From NCBI RefSeq assembly GCF_003369915.1, contig NC_046677.1, forward strand, positions 5,456,001-5,520,000: a stretch of 64,000 nt of DNA, in the 5' to 3' direction. Made by a program: the position numbers and the translations under genes. The notes below the pieces were generated by a model. That model did not search any database. It saw only the letters and a list, made by a program, of their open reading frames with translations, and had not been told where the DNA came from. The stretch comes from Drosophila miranda (taxonomy: Eukaryota > Arthropoda > Insecta > Diptera > Drosophilidae). Positions 1 to 12,333 of the stretch are shown here, piece after piece (positions within the stretch are counted from its first letter, which is position 1; each line of letters begins with the position of its first letter).

Positions 1-3000
1 TTTTTTGGGTTCTCTGTGGCTTTTGCTGATGGTTTTATGCATGCAATCCTGAATGGAAAGCAACGTTCGTTCATATTTTATTGAGCTTTTTTTTAGGTGA
101 ATTGAAGTCATAAATTCATTTAGGTTTTTGCATGGGGACATGCCTTTTGGCTTATATTTATTATAAGTCCATTGTCTTATGATTTGTACGATTTATTTAA
201 GGTTTGAAGTAAATTTAATGGAATAAAGTCATGAACTCTTGGGGAAAGGAACTTTAAAGGAAATGGAAATTCTTTAAAATAAATGCAGGAAAATGTGGGG
301 CGAATTAATTATGGTTTTTAGTACGATATTTATCGATTACCCCGATTTTATTTCGACTTTTGGTTTATCGACTTTTTCCATATTTATCGATTTTTATTTA
401 AATTTATTTTTACTATTATTATCGATTTTTATATTTTTGCTAGCCTTTAGTTGTTATATTATATTAATCATGTATGCTATTAAACGATTTTTTCATTGTT
501 ATTGTTATGTATAGGCTATAAATGTATCGTTTCATTCCATCTTCCCATTTCCTCAGTTCTGAAGTAAAGGGACAACAGCTCTGAAAGCGAACGAAGAACT
601 AATCCTGAAAGGAAGAAGCGAGTAAGTCGTTGTTAATAGTTTAGTTAATATTTATGAATAGTTTTATGTGTAGTTTCTGCCTTAAATACCGTAAAAAATC
701 TCTAATAAAGGACAACAATAAACCTTAAACCATCTTCTAAGAATGTCACTTCAAAAGTGTTATTCCTTTCATGGCTTGACATTTATTCTGATTAATTGAC
801 ACTTTCATCTCAACTTACATGGGGATACAAATCCAATCCATACACAAACACCAAGAATATATACGGAAAATCTCCATTTGTCTGGGAATTTGTTTACAAT
901 GTTTTTGTGCAACAACTAATTTATTTAGCCAAATGCCTTTCAAAGTGATTGCCAGCTGCCGGAAAGGAAATGAGAGGGTAGAGATTTTGCCCCTGATTTA
1001 AATGCCATAAAACAATGACAGCCATAAATAATGGGTTTCGGCTCTCTACACTTTTCACTTCTTGGGCTGACCTGCTTGCTTGCATTTCATTTGCGCTTGA
1101 AAAATTCTATTTACACTTTATGATTTCTTTATTTAACACTAATTGCTGCTGCCTTTATTTCATGTTTTACTCGGCCTTCCGCCTTCGCCTTTGGTCCGGC
1201 AAAGAGAGGATCCAGCTGAAAGGCTGAGTGAAAGGCAGGACCAAGATGCACAGCCAAAACAATAGCAATCAAAGAAACGAGTAGGAAGCAGCACTGTTAA
1301 GGCCAAAACGGAGTGTGAATGCTCTCTATCCGGTTGCAGGATCAAACTTTTAGCATATCAGCATACCCCTCAGGAATAAAGTCTTCTGCCATTTTGGTAT
1401 CGAAATGATTTGAAGGACAAGCTGCCAGAAATCATATACATAGGACGGGGAGTCCCGTGCCAAAAAGTTAAGCAGAAAACCGGTGATGATGGGACTTATA
1501 AGATACATAAATCTACACACACTTAGATACTACCACACTCACATACACACATATGCTCGTATGTGTGTATGCATCTGCGTTGTCAGATAATATCCAAAAA
1601 AGTTTCTTCCTTTTTCTTTGCATTTATTTTTATATGCCTTTTGCCTTAGCATATGCTTGTTTATGGCCCTCTGCGTTTTCCTGCTTCTTCTGCTCTGTTT
1701 CTGCTGCCTGTCTTTTTCTCTCCGTCGCCGTCTCCGTCGCAGCTTCAGTTTCGCTTTTCTTCGTGTAAAGTTTATTTTTGTTACTTATTATTATTATTCC
1801 AACGCAGCTTTTCTTGTTGGTCTTTCCCCTCATTCTGTGTGCGTATTTTTCTGTAATTAATTTCGTGCTTCGAAACATCTGCAGCTGAAGATTTTTACTG
1901 CAGCCGAAATTACGCATACGCCCCGTGTAATGCAGACAGACATCTTGATTGCTTGGTTTTGCTTTCATCTTGGGCTACAATTTCGTGGCCAAATGTTTGC
2001 CTTAAAGTTCTCTCCCGTTGAATGGCAATTTGTTAAACAAAATGAAATGCTGTAAATAAATATTTTTGCCAAAGAAACAGACGAGCGAGGGTCGGTTAAA
2101 GTGGCCGAGACAGGGGCCTACAGAGTGGGACACACAACAAAATTCTTGCAAATTTCATACGAAACTCCGAGTGCAGCAAACGGCGCAATGTGCAATGCGC
2201 CGTAGCGGTGCCCAAAGGGAAAACGGAAGCCCCAGAAAACTGTGGGAATACCACCGACCGACTACAACGACGTTCCACATGAGCAGTCCAGCTTAGAGTC
2301 GAGTGTAGAGCATAGCATATGGGTTCTACCATCTAGGTAAACGTTGAATACACACTTTAAAAAATACTAGAAAAATCGATCAAAGAAATTTCTATATAAT
2401 AAAGGCTTTAATCTTTCAATTTTCACTAAATTTTTGTTTATTAGCCATCTGCTAAATCTCTTTTGAAATAAAGTGACAAAATGCACTGGCAAATTCCTTC
2501 TCTGTAGAGCTCATCCGACAGTCACTCAATCTGAAACATTTACTAGGTGGTTTGGTCTTGCATTTGCCTATGTGCCACTGCCACCGCAATGTCGCGTCGC
2601 GTCGCGAGTCGTTGCAAGGCAAACAACCCACAGAGACAGGGGAATGTGGCATGAAAGGGAGTACCAGACTGGAGTACAGCTCCAGCTCCTCCAGAGAGTG
2701 TGCCTCCTTGAAACCAGAAGTTTTCATGCATTATTTTCTCTCCCATTCCACTTTTCGTGTGCACATCTTTTTCGCTCGCTACTCTCGGTCTACGTTTGTG
2801 GCATAATCCGACGGGAAGAGTGGAAGGATCACACAAATCAGTGGAGAAAATTTGTCAAACAGCAACAATTCTCAGGATAACTAATCCACTCACAGATTTC
2901 ACACTTCAATTTCCGCAAAGGTGGGTACGCCACATCCTCATCCTTGCGACACACACACAAACACAAAAACGCAGACAAGTTGCAAGCTATTTGTTGTTGC

Positions 3001-4971
3001 TGTGTTGCACCCCCCATCGTTATTGTTGCCATGTTCCATGTCGTTTTCCATTTCGATTGTGTCACTTACATGTTGCACTGCTGCTGCTGCTGCTGCTGCT
3101 GCCACTGCCACTGCCGCCAAGCACAAAAATTGCCAAACACGAGTACGGATTGTGAGCTGTAGAAAGTGGCATGAGGCATGGGGCATGGGGCATTGGGCAT
3201 GGGCCCAACCGGAACAGCCAATGATTTGAGGAGTGCGCCCCGGCAATTTCACATCGGGCACGTATGCAAACAGTGGCCAAAATGTGGGCGTTCTTCTCTG
3301 CCGCCCCCAAAAAGGCCCCGTGGCGACTGTGTACACCAAAAACTGTCGGGTACAATTTTGTCGGCTGGGGGTAAGAAAAACGCATAAACAAGCAACAGAA
3401 AAAATCAACAGAAATTTTATCCAAAATATTCGTACTCTTAGATACCTGCTAAAAAAAGATCTTGATAAGAAAATTTTCATTAGAATATCTGCTTGCTTGT
3501 GGCGGGAGAATGCTTGAACCTTCAGGTTTAGAACATGCACTGCTTTAAAAACGGACCCAGCCTTCAGGTTTTACTGACGAAGGTTTAACAGATGCACTCC
3601 TTCCACTGCAGTGCACTGCTTGAACCAAACATTCCGGCTTCAGCATGATGCACTGCTTTTAGGATCATATTAAGGGAAATAGTGCAAGGTTACGAACTTA
3701 TCCACACATCAAATACACCTCTAAGCTCCAACAAATACCCTGTATAAAAACGAGAATACGTTGCCCAAACAACTGCAATATGACAAATTCTGCTTCGTCT
3801 CTCCTTGGTCCTCTATAGAGTTTAAGGGGATGTGTGATGGTCCTGCCCTCGAGTACAATTTCCGTTGCACCGACACAATAGCCAAAAAGAGAGAGAGAAA
3901 AAGCTGCAAATCTATGCCTAACTACAAAGTAAGCAAAAATCGGAACTGGTTACAGATTGAGCCGTTGTTTGGGGGGAGGGAGAAGGCGACTCTGGTATGT
4001 CATCGTCGTGGTTTGTTGCCTCAAGGCTGCTGCATATTGGAGTGGATGATGGAAATGCATTGAAATGCAAGTAACGACAGAAGATTCGAGCAATTTTCAC
4101 TCACAAGAGTAAATAAGGTTTCTGCAGGTTTCAGATTATGCTGGGAAGATCCAGCGTTTTCAGAGTGCTATGAAGCAAATCAAAATTCATCTAAGGGTAC
4201 TATGATCAGACCAGAACAGGAAAAGATCTCAACTACCAGTTAAATATTTATACCGTACCGTCTTATGACAATATGACACCTGGAAAGACCCACATAACAC
4301 TTTCAACCCCAAACTGCCAACCTTTTTTGGTGGCCCATTTATAATGTCGTCGCAGAAACGTTATGAAAATGCATTTTTCGGTGCTGTCCTGTCCCTGTGC
4401 CCAACGCGACAATAAGAAACGCAGCGAACAAAACAGCTGTAAAGAATGAAAAAAATGGCCCCCGACTTCTGGCATAAAATATCACACGTTGAAAACCGTT
4501 TTTCGCGCGCATTTGGTAAGGCATTTAATTAAATTCATTTTTATTTTTAGCGTCACATAAAATATGCGCTGAAGAAAAAGGACACATACAAAATGGAACA
4601 GAGGACCACAAGAAGGAGGACCGAAAGGAGTGCGCAAAAAAAAGGTGTTAATGGTGTGACTATGAAATTCCATTTGCATACCACACCTAAGCCAAAAGGA
4701 CCTAAAACAAAAAAATTATAATTAAAATACCATAAGCATAGTTTTTTTTTTTTTTTTGCTTTTTATGTCACAAAAAAAGGAGCAATCATTTTAAATATAA
4801 TTTTTCTTACATTTTTTTTCTGTGTTTGCTTTGGTTGTTCCCGCACTGTCCGGCTGCTGGCTAAAGTAATGGTAATTAGCCATGGAAAAATCCATTAACC
4901 GTATACCGGGAACAGAGGAATACCCAAAACAGGTGGCATTTTCATTCCCATTTTCTTTAGCATTTTCCATT
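1..4971. other. Non-coding stretch, no supportable gene
   Basis: I see no reading frame with signal peptide, domain, splice-consistent structure or paralogue support. The stretch holds AT-rich DNA, pyrimidine-rich blocks near 1.6-1.8 kb, a short CTG/CAG run near 3079-3100, imperfect repeats of a 'TGCACTGCTT' word between about 3505 and 3660, and poly-T near 4741-4757. The last 250 bases resemble the DNA downstream of polycystin-like copy B (12200-12330), so they are probably the 3' flank or UTR of copy A. Confidence 0.6.
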
Positions 4972-7900
4972 TCAATGACGACGCCAGAGACAACGCATGA
5001 TCGCAAATTCAAAGAACAAAAGCACACTAATTCCAATAACCGCAGAGTATACCCCTAGAATGAGAACTTCCTTCATTTTTAGACTAGTCTTATCATCTTT
5101 GAAGGACTCCTCGGTGATCGGCTCATACGGAGAGGGTCCAAAGTAAAGGCTGACCAAGAGAATCGTTAGACTGACATTACAAATCCAAACGCAAGAGCGT
5201 TCAAAGCGTGTCATCGTATAGAGCGTATTGCGGCTTAGCCACGGCCCCGTCATGGGGCTGATCAAAAACCAATTGTTGAAACGCTGCTCGAAACTATTCC
5301 GGAAACGTCGCGTCCAGGACTGCACGGGCCTTGCATTTGACGAGTGTGTGAAGTAGGGGGAATGAATGAAGGGCGTGTACCCCTCCTCGATCCATCTCTC
5401 GACTATAAAAAGTTGCTCCATATCATTCTCCAAATCGACAACACTCACCGACCGGCAATACCATCTCGGATACCGTCCATTCCGATCGATGCCAAAGGCC
5501 AGGCGGGTGGGTATTTGAACGCTACCGGCAGGCAGATTTATTTTATTGATGCTATTCCGTAGGAGACGCGGTCGTGCTGGATCCTGTGATACGATGTACG
5601 AGGACTGACTGGACTTGTTAGATTTGAAGTACAATTTGATGTTGGAAGTGGTCCCAGCAAACTCATGACCGCCAGTTTTGATCAGTACAAGAATGGCCTT
5701 TTCCGAATCGAACTTCATGTCCTCCCTGAACCGCACATGCTTTTTTCTGCACTGCTGGACACGCCGATGCTGATGGGCGACCATCCGACCGATATACGTT
5801 AAAAGTACCACCAAAAGCAGTAGGAGCAACATCGCAAACAAGGCAAACATATACCAATTTGTCTCCAGTATGGGAAAGACGAACACCGTAATATGTCGTT
5901 CGGCGGCTACGGGAAATATGCGAGCGGCTAGCGATCCCAAGATGGTGCAGGTGCATCCGACAAAAATATCATCCCTGTTTTCCAATTTTGTTGTGCAATA
6001 TTTTTTACTCCAACCGGGGTTCAACGAGCGATTCAACCAAAATGTACACAGATATGACTCAAGGAGAATCGAGTAATTGAGACCATTTTCAATTAAGTTC
6101 TGCAGAATGTGAATGTGGAAGAAAATATACATATAGATTAGTTATCGATAGTATATATTCCTTGTAAAGGCATATTGTAAAAAATATACGAACTACAGCA
6201 TACAAACGACACATAAAACAACGTCTAATTAATGTCTATATATCAAAGAACAAGGAAGGGGAACATTGACTCGACTGCTGCATCGAGTACTCAGTCAGTA
6301 TGGCTTTTCTCCGGCATAGGCCGCACACACTGCACTACGAAGAGTGTGTGATAGAGAGAGACAGAAAATGACTAAGCGCGTGGTTACGCTATCGAAGCCA
6401 CTGTAATTTCATTTGTTTCATGACAGAGATTTTCGTCCTTTAGAGAGGTGTGGAAAGGGGAGTAGCAGAACTTTGAAAACTACTATTTTTTTTAGTGTGA
6501 TATCTTAGGAGTCTGAATAAAAAATTTCGTTGCTCTAGCTCTTATAGTCTCTGAGAGGCGTCAAACAAGACGGACGGATATAAAAAAAATTTTTGATTTG
6601 GAATTTGAAAGCCTAAATTTTTTTTAAAGATTTGGTTCCGATTTATCTGCTTTTCAGAATAGCAAAGTTCCCTACAACCGGATGTAAAATACTAAAGTTA
6701 TCTGAAACGAGGGGGAACGTTGTGAGTTGCTACGGAAACCGCAACTCTACAGTTATACCCGATACTAAGTCAGTATGGCTCTCCTCCGGCAGACGCTGCT
6801 AATATTAAACGACACGACAAAGAGTGCGTGCGAGAGAGACAGAAAATCAGTCTGAGCATGACGTCGTGCGCTGCGTAGCCAGTGCAAATTGATTTGTTCC
6901 TTTTGGCTATAAAAATTATCTGATCTGGTCCAGATTCAGCAATCTGACAGATATGGTCGTTATCTATGATTCTGCGTTTTTAGTTTTCTCGAATGTGCAA
7001 TATTGTGGATGCAACAGATTTTCGTCCTTTGTGCGGGCGGAAGGGGGTGGGGCGAAATTCTGAGATATACGTTTTATAGTGAGATCTAACAGAAGTGCGG
7101 ATACCAAATTTGGTTACTCTAGCGTTAATAGTCTCTGAGATTTGTGAATATCCCCAGATTTTCGTCCTTTGCAGGGGCGGAAGGGGGTTTGGCGAAATTT
7201 TGAAACAAACTTGTCAAGGTTCGATATCACAGGAGTGTGAATACCAAATTCGGTTGCTCTAGGCTTTATAGTCTCCGAGATCTAGGAACTCACATTTTGT
7301 GTGACTGCTAGAGAGAGACAAAGCGAGAGAGAATGAAATTGTTTTCTTAATTCTGGCTATAATAATTATACGATCTGGTTCAGATTTTGCACTCTAGAAG
7401 ATATGGTTATCCTTCACGATTCTGCGTTTTTTTTTTTGTTTTCCCGTATCTTTGAAATTGTGAATGCCACAGATCTTCGCCTTTTGTGGGGGCGGAAGTG
7501 GGCGGGGCGAAGATTTGATATATACTTGTAACAGCGACATATCACAAAAGTCCGGATATAAAATGTCGTTGCTCTAGCTCTTATAGTCTTTGAGCACTAG
7601 GCGCTCATAGGGACGGACAGACGGAAAGACGGACAGACAGACATGGCTCAATCGACTCGACTATTGATGCTGATCAAGAATATATACACTTTATGGGGTC
7701 GGAAACGATTCCTTCTGGACGTTACACACATCCATTTTTACTAAAAATCTAGTATACCCCCAAACTCATTTAGAGTATCGGGTACAATAATATTTTAAAA
7801 ATGTAAAAAAATAAGAATGAAATCGCATGTAATATAAAACCTCTCTTTTTCAAGCTTTTCTTACTTTTACTTTACTCGGCTTGCGTGGTCTATTATCATT

Positions 7901-10900
7901 TTGATCATCTTCGAACTTATGCTCTCTACTGAGTACACCCACATAGGCAATGGAAGTGCCAGGGCAGTTGTTCGTCATCCAAATGCGTTTTCCCTTCATG
8001 TTTGGCGTTATGTGACAAGCTTTTTCCCTGATTTCGTGCATTTTTGGTTTTTGGTTCAAACTCATGAAAATAAGTATTTCCTCTGTGACATGACCGATGC
8101 GCACAGCCAACACACTTTTCGATCTCAAGGGTATCTTATAAACATGTATGTGAGAGTGGCTCTCAATGGTGCTGTTGGTCATCCACTTGACAAATTCTGG
8201 ATTCGCACTGAATTTGGATATGTTCAAGTGATAATTCAACGGATTTTTAAGCGGTAAACGCGCCGCCATAGGGTAGTTCTTTTTGGGACTGTACGCATGA
8301 ACAATGAGTACATTTGTCTCCGACGGCAATGGCTCCGGATACCACCAGTACATGTTGTGAAAGTTCTGCTGCGAAATGATCTGAAAGAGCACTGCGGGAT
8401 CAGCCAGTAGGTCCCGCAGCTCCCCAAGGAGCCCCGCCGAGATGTGAACATGGAACATATCATCAACGGTATTTACAGTAATATTTTCGATAGGTTCTGT
8501 TACTTCTGTTACATTCATTTGATATGAAATGCCGCCCTGGAACATTGATAACGCTCTATCGTAGGGATGGTGTCGCTTGGTGCCGAGAACACCCAGATAG
8601 TATACACATTTATACAGATACCATGTTTCCAATAGCCACCAATTGATGCGGATCAGGGTGGCCGGATCCACATCCATCTCAAATTTTCTCTCTGCACCCA
8701 AATTCTGACCCATTTTGCAAATTTCATCTTGGGTCTTGCACTGTGCAGGTGGATGCTTTTCTGTTGGCAAGGCCAGTGTGGACACGAAAAAGACGTGGTG
8801 CTCGGTGAGCGCGTTGTACGCTGCCCGATGTAGCCATTCGATGTCTTGGATTATCTGCTCGAACACCACGCTCATTCGAGTAAATATTTGAGCAACCATG
8901 GCTGCTTCTTTATAGTCCATGGGCATCAAACGTTCAACAACTTGACAGGCCAACACTGAGAGCTGTTCGAGCTGTGCACCCGTTGTTATGGTTCCCCTGT
9001 CTAGGTATTCGTAGACCTCTATGCCCTCGGCAGATGTTTCAATCTTCTGAATAGCCACCAGTGTCTTGACATAGGCCTTGTTCCATCTACCACGCGACAG
9101 CAAGTACGGCACCTCTCTTATATAGTTCTTCACATCCGAAAGATGCTTTAGCGTATTGTTTTCGTTGTAATCACCTATTTTTTTGGTTTTAAGCACTGTG
9201 ACCTTAAGTTGTACATCTATGCACATGTCAAGGTAATCGCATATAGATACATTTAACTCGTTGGTGGACGGTAGTGTCAATTTGTACAGTGGGTAGGGTA
9301 CATTCGAATCGATGACGTTCAGTGCGACTGTATACCTAAATTGTAATGGTGGATATTTCGTTTCGAAGCCTTTGCAAGGCACGTAAAAGTATGTATGGGC
9401 CTCCATTCCTTTAACTGGAAATATCGTGCATTCTCCATTCTGTGGTCCATCGTTTCGTTTCATTATTAAATTCGCCGCACCCGTGAGGCCATCCTTTAGT
9501 CTAATCTCCAGTCGTATCAGCAGCTCCGCCTCAGTATGTTGCGTTACAAGATTTTTAAATTTGGACTCTATCTTTGGCTGTCCTCCTTGCACTGTCACAT
9601 ACCATCTATAGCGATAAATCTTTGAATCACAATCAACACATTCACCCGACAAGTGGAAACTATCGATGGGGGCATACGTTTTCATTAAGCAATTTCGATG
9701 GCAAAGTATATGTGCCGTGATGGTACGATGCTTGACAGCTTGAAGCATTTGATATACCGTGACATGTACGCGGAAATCCATTCGCGAAACCATTGACAAA
9801 CTGTAGTTATAGAAACTGCCGAGTTTCAATGAATATGGTGGTAAACTTATCTTTTCCTCTGTGGAATATCCCATTTCAGGATTATTGATTGAGGGTTTGT
9901 GTGCTTAAATAGTATTCGTAACGTACTCACTAGTACTCATTTTTGGACGACAGTACTTGTTTTTCGGATCATCTACGCTGACACAGCCCCAAAGGAATAT
10001 CCTGGAATAATCTTCTGTCCGTGCCCTCGATCTGTCTCTACTTCTGCTGGCATCCATCACAATCTCACGCGCAAAGTTGGCCTTTCGATTCATGTTACCC
10101 CGGATTCTAGGTTCCACTTGAGGTGCGACCATTCGTACGTAACACTAAATGGGAAATCCGATTATCATTTGTGATCGATCATCTTTACGTAAATACATAT
10201 GTACTTACCCTGGCCACACAATTTATGCCATTTATAATCGAATTTACACGCAAGAGAAATAAAAAACGAACCAAACGTGGATTGTATTTAAATTTTACCT
10301 TATATGGTGGTATCTTGAGCACAAGGCCCTTGGATATACCCGCATGACCAACCAGATCTGTGTGTGGTAGATAGATATTAGCATGAACTTTCACTTTAAG
10401 ATATAATAATCATTACATGTCTCCCTCAAATCATAAAAGTTCCAATCCACATGATCGTATTCTAAATTGTCGCATTCGTCTCCTAATTCGGCAAAGAATT
10501 GCAAATGACTCCGGGGTGAGACATCTATAGGTTCATCGGGATTCTTGCAGAAGGGCAGAGTCAACATCGGATTACAGCTCATGGATTTTGGAAATAATAT
10601 TTTGATACCACGTCGTGCTTTGTGTGCTAAAATCTTTCCCCGATTCTTAAAAGCCTTAATGATGATATACACGTAGCGTTGATACGAGTTGAAGTAACTG
10701 GCATGCGTGTGATAGTAGTAGCCACTTCTGTACGGCAGTTTGGTTACACGAATGCCATACATTCTCAATATCGATGGCAATTTTTTGGTGTAACGCCAGG
10801 GATTTGGCTTACCGTTGGGTACAGTCACTATCTCATCGATCAGATAATCATTCGTATCGGCCGTCAAGGTCATTATAAATTTTTCATCGCCTAGACTGGG

Positions 10901-11347
10901 CATCATGACGATAATGTGATAGCGTTTACCATAAGTCGGAAGACGATTGAACTCCATATGAGGTTCAAGGGGATACGTAATATTTCTACGTTTTCCTTGC
11001 CGTTTCCTCCTCTTGAAAAATGCTTTTTGATTTTCCCGATAATCAAGGCTTTCATTGTAGGCAGGATCCCAAAGTCGTTTGATCCTTTGCTCTTCATTAT
11101 AAAATGGATTTCTCGTTTCAGGAAAGGTCTTTATGTTATTCTGGACTTCGTTACTCCAATTCAAAAAGTTACGATATCTTTTGGGTATTTTCTGTATTTG
11201 CATGAAGCTGTGTGCCGATTGATTGGAGGTTGGTTCAATGGTATCCCCTTCAAGGTCCCATTGGCTTCCCTCATTTTGGGCTTTACCATGATCCACGAAC
11301 CACATTATCGATATCGTTGTCATCATGAATAACGGAAGTCTGTGCAT
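4972..11347 (-). CDS. Polycystin-1-like REJ/GPS/PLAT membrane protein, copy A
   Basis: Five coding exons, read right to left: 11347-10417, 10357-10209, 10144-9931, 9858-7865 and 6099-4972, joining to 1471 codons plus stop. Donors are GTAATG, GTAAGT, GTGAGT and GTAAGA; the acceptors are conserved in the other two copies. The protein has a signal peptide (about 1-24), a basic RRKR cluster near residue 113, and a Cys-rich REJ-like ectodomain in exon 4 (signature CHRNC, then CVDC with a following YRW). Exon 5 carries a GPS-like motif (C1114, W1117, W1126, C1131, C1145, C1147), a membrane segment (about 1178-1199), a PLAT/LH2 domain (about 1230-1345) and two membrane segments near 1398-1417 and 1440-1462, ending eight or nine residues later. 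This domain order is that of polycystin-1 and PKD1-like proteins, but the remaining membrane segments of PKD1 are absent. Polycystin-1 relatives act in membrane signalling with TRPP channels; the role of this fly branch is inferred. I start at the ATG conserved in all copies. Confidence 0.85.
6255..6600. mobile_element. Diverged DINE-1-like Helitron fragment in intron 4 of copy A
   Basis: The words CAGTCAGTATGGC, CTCCGGCA, GTGATAGAGAGAGACAGAAAA and TTGCTCTAGCTCTTATAGTCTCTGAG match the fuller element at 6709-7790 in the same order, but with many substitutions, and the piece ends in a short GACGGACGGAT tract. It is an older, truncated copy lying beside a younger one. Non-autonomous, no coding capacity. 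Confidence 0.55.
6709..7790. mobile_element. DINE-1/INE-1 (mini-me, SGM-type) Helitron-derived element in intron 4 of copy A
   Basis: The left end is CGAGGGGGAACGTTG, preceded by AAA. It is followed by the GTTATACCCGATACTAAGTCAG segment (split here by wording), repeated internal units of about 130-150 bp each containing TTTTCGTCCTTTG, GGGGCGGAAG and GCTCTAG..TTATAGTCT, then the GACGGACA/GACAGACA tract. The right part is the highly conserved ATTGATGCTGATCAAGAATATA segment and GGGGTCGGAAACGATTCCTT, ending at TATCGGGTACAATAA. The GACGGACA tract and right core are hallmarks of DINE-1/mini-me elements. No open frame. Confidence 0.75.
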
Positions 11348-11816
11348 AATAAAAACGTCTCTCAAAATGTATTAATATTTTGTAATCCATATTTTGTTGT
11401 ATACAATTGTTTTTGTCATATTTTTCCAAGAGGCAATGGATATGGGAAGCACAGGTGTTCAGATATCCAAAGCGACAGCGTTTCGGTGTGGAAAATCTTC
11501 CTTCCTTTGGTTAAATGCCGCCGAAATGTGCGGTTGACAGGCAACACGAGACATTTAAACGCAGAAAACTTGCGTTTTTCTTCTTAAACTTTCTCGATAC
11601 ATTTTTTCCGTCTGCCTTCATAATTGTTTAAAAGTAGTTACAAATTGTGTATGTAAAAATCCTAAAAGTTTACTTCAAATACGAGTGCAAAAATTAACAA
11701 AAGCCTGGGCACAGCTGGTAATTGATTGACCACACAAAAGCACCCAGAAGGACACATCAGCAAAATCATCAACGAGAGAGTAGTACAGAAAACGTCTTAA
11801 GAGCTCCAAAACTTAA

Positions 11817-11945
11817 TCACAAAACACAGACACGGCAAGCAGCAAAGTGAGTGTTGAACTTTTATAAACCACCAAAGACAACGGCAAGTATTCGACAATA
11901 AACAATCATACTTTATTTACTATAAACTTTACTCATGGCATGGCA
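11817..11945 (-). promoter_or_regulatory. Conserved upstream block with TATA box, copy A
   Basis: On the minus strand a TATAAAA box lies at 11866-11860 inside a block of about 130 bp that recurs upstream of copies B and C (18719-18830 and 24455-24590). Conservation across the tandem copies and the position 0.4-0.5 kb upstream of each ATG suggest core promoter plus 5' leader. The leader in copy A is about 150 bp longer than in the others. Confidence 0.5.
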
Positions 11946-12333
11946 TAGTTTTTCTCTCTGGTTGCGTTTCTATGGATGAGTGATATGGAAGGCGAACATT
12001 TCTTAAATTGTCCGAGCAAAGCGGAATGGAATGGTATTAAATACGACTGTTTGACCGACTGTTGAGAGAACTCCTTCCGGAAATGGGTCTGCAAACTGCA
12101 AATCAAAAGTTCGTTTATCGGGAAATAATAGGGCTCGACGGCCAGGTGTTTAAAGAGTAAAAAATTGTGTTGTGTGTGAGTGTTTTTGCCTTCTTGCTTT
12201 TCGGATTCTGGGTAAGGTAATGGTAAGGTAATCCTTAATCCATGGAAAAATCCATTAGCTATAGACCGGGAATAGAGGTGTCAAAACAGGTTGCATTTTC
12301 TTTTTCATTTCCATTCCTTTAGCATTTTCCATT

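Noticed and set aside
2938-3540. Minus-strand open frame of 200 codons in the left spacer
   Set aside because: It runs through a CTG repeat, giving poly-Ala/Val, with no domain, promoter or paralogue.
9904-9932. A 27 bp intron 3 ending at the first AG in the polycystin-like genes
   Set aside because: Too short for fly splicing. The acceptor 45 bp further on keeps the same phase and gives a normal 70-72 bp intron.
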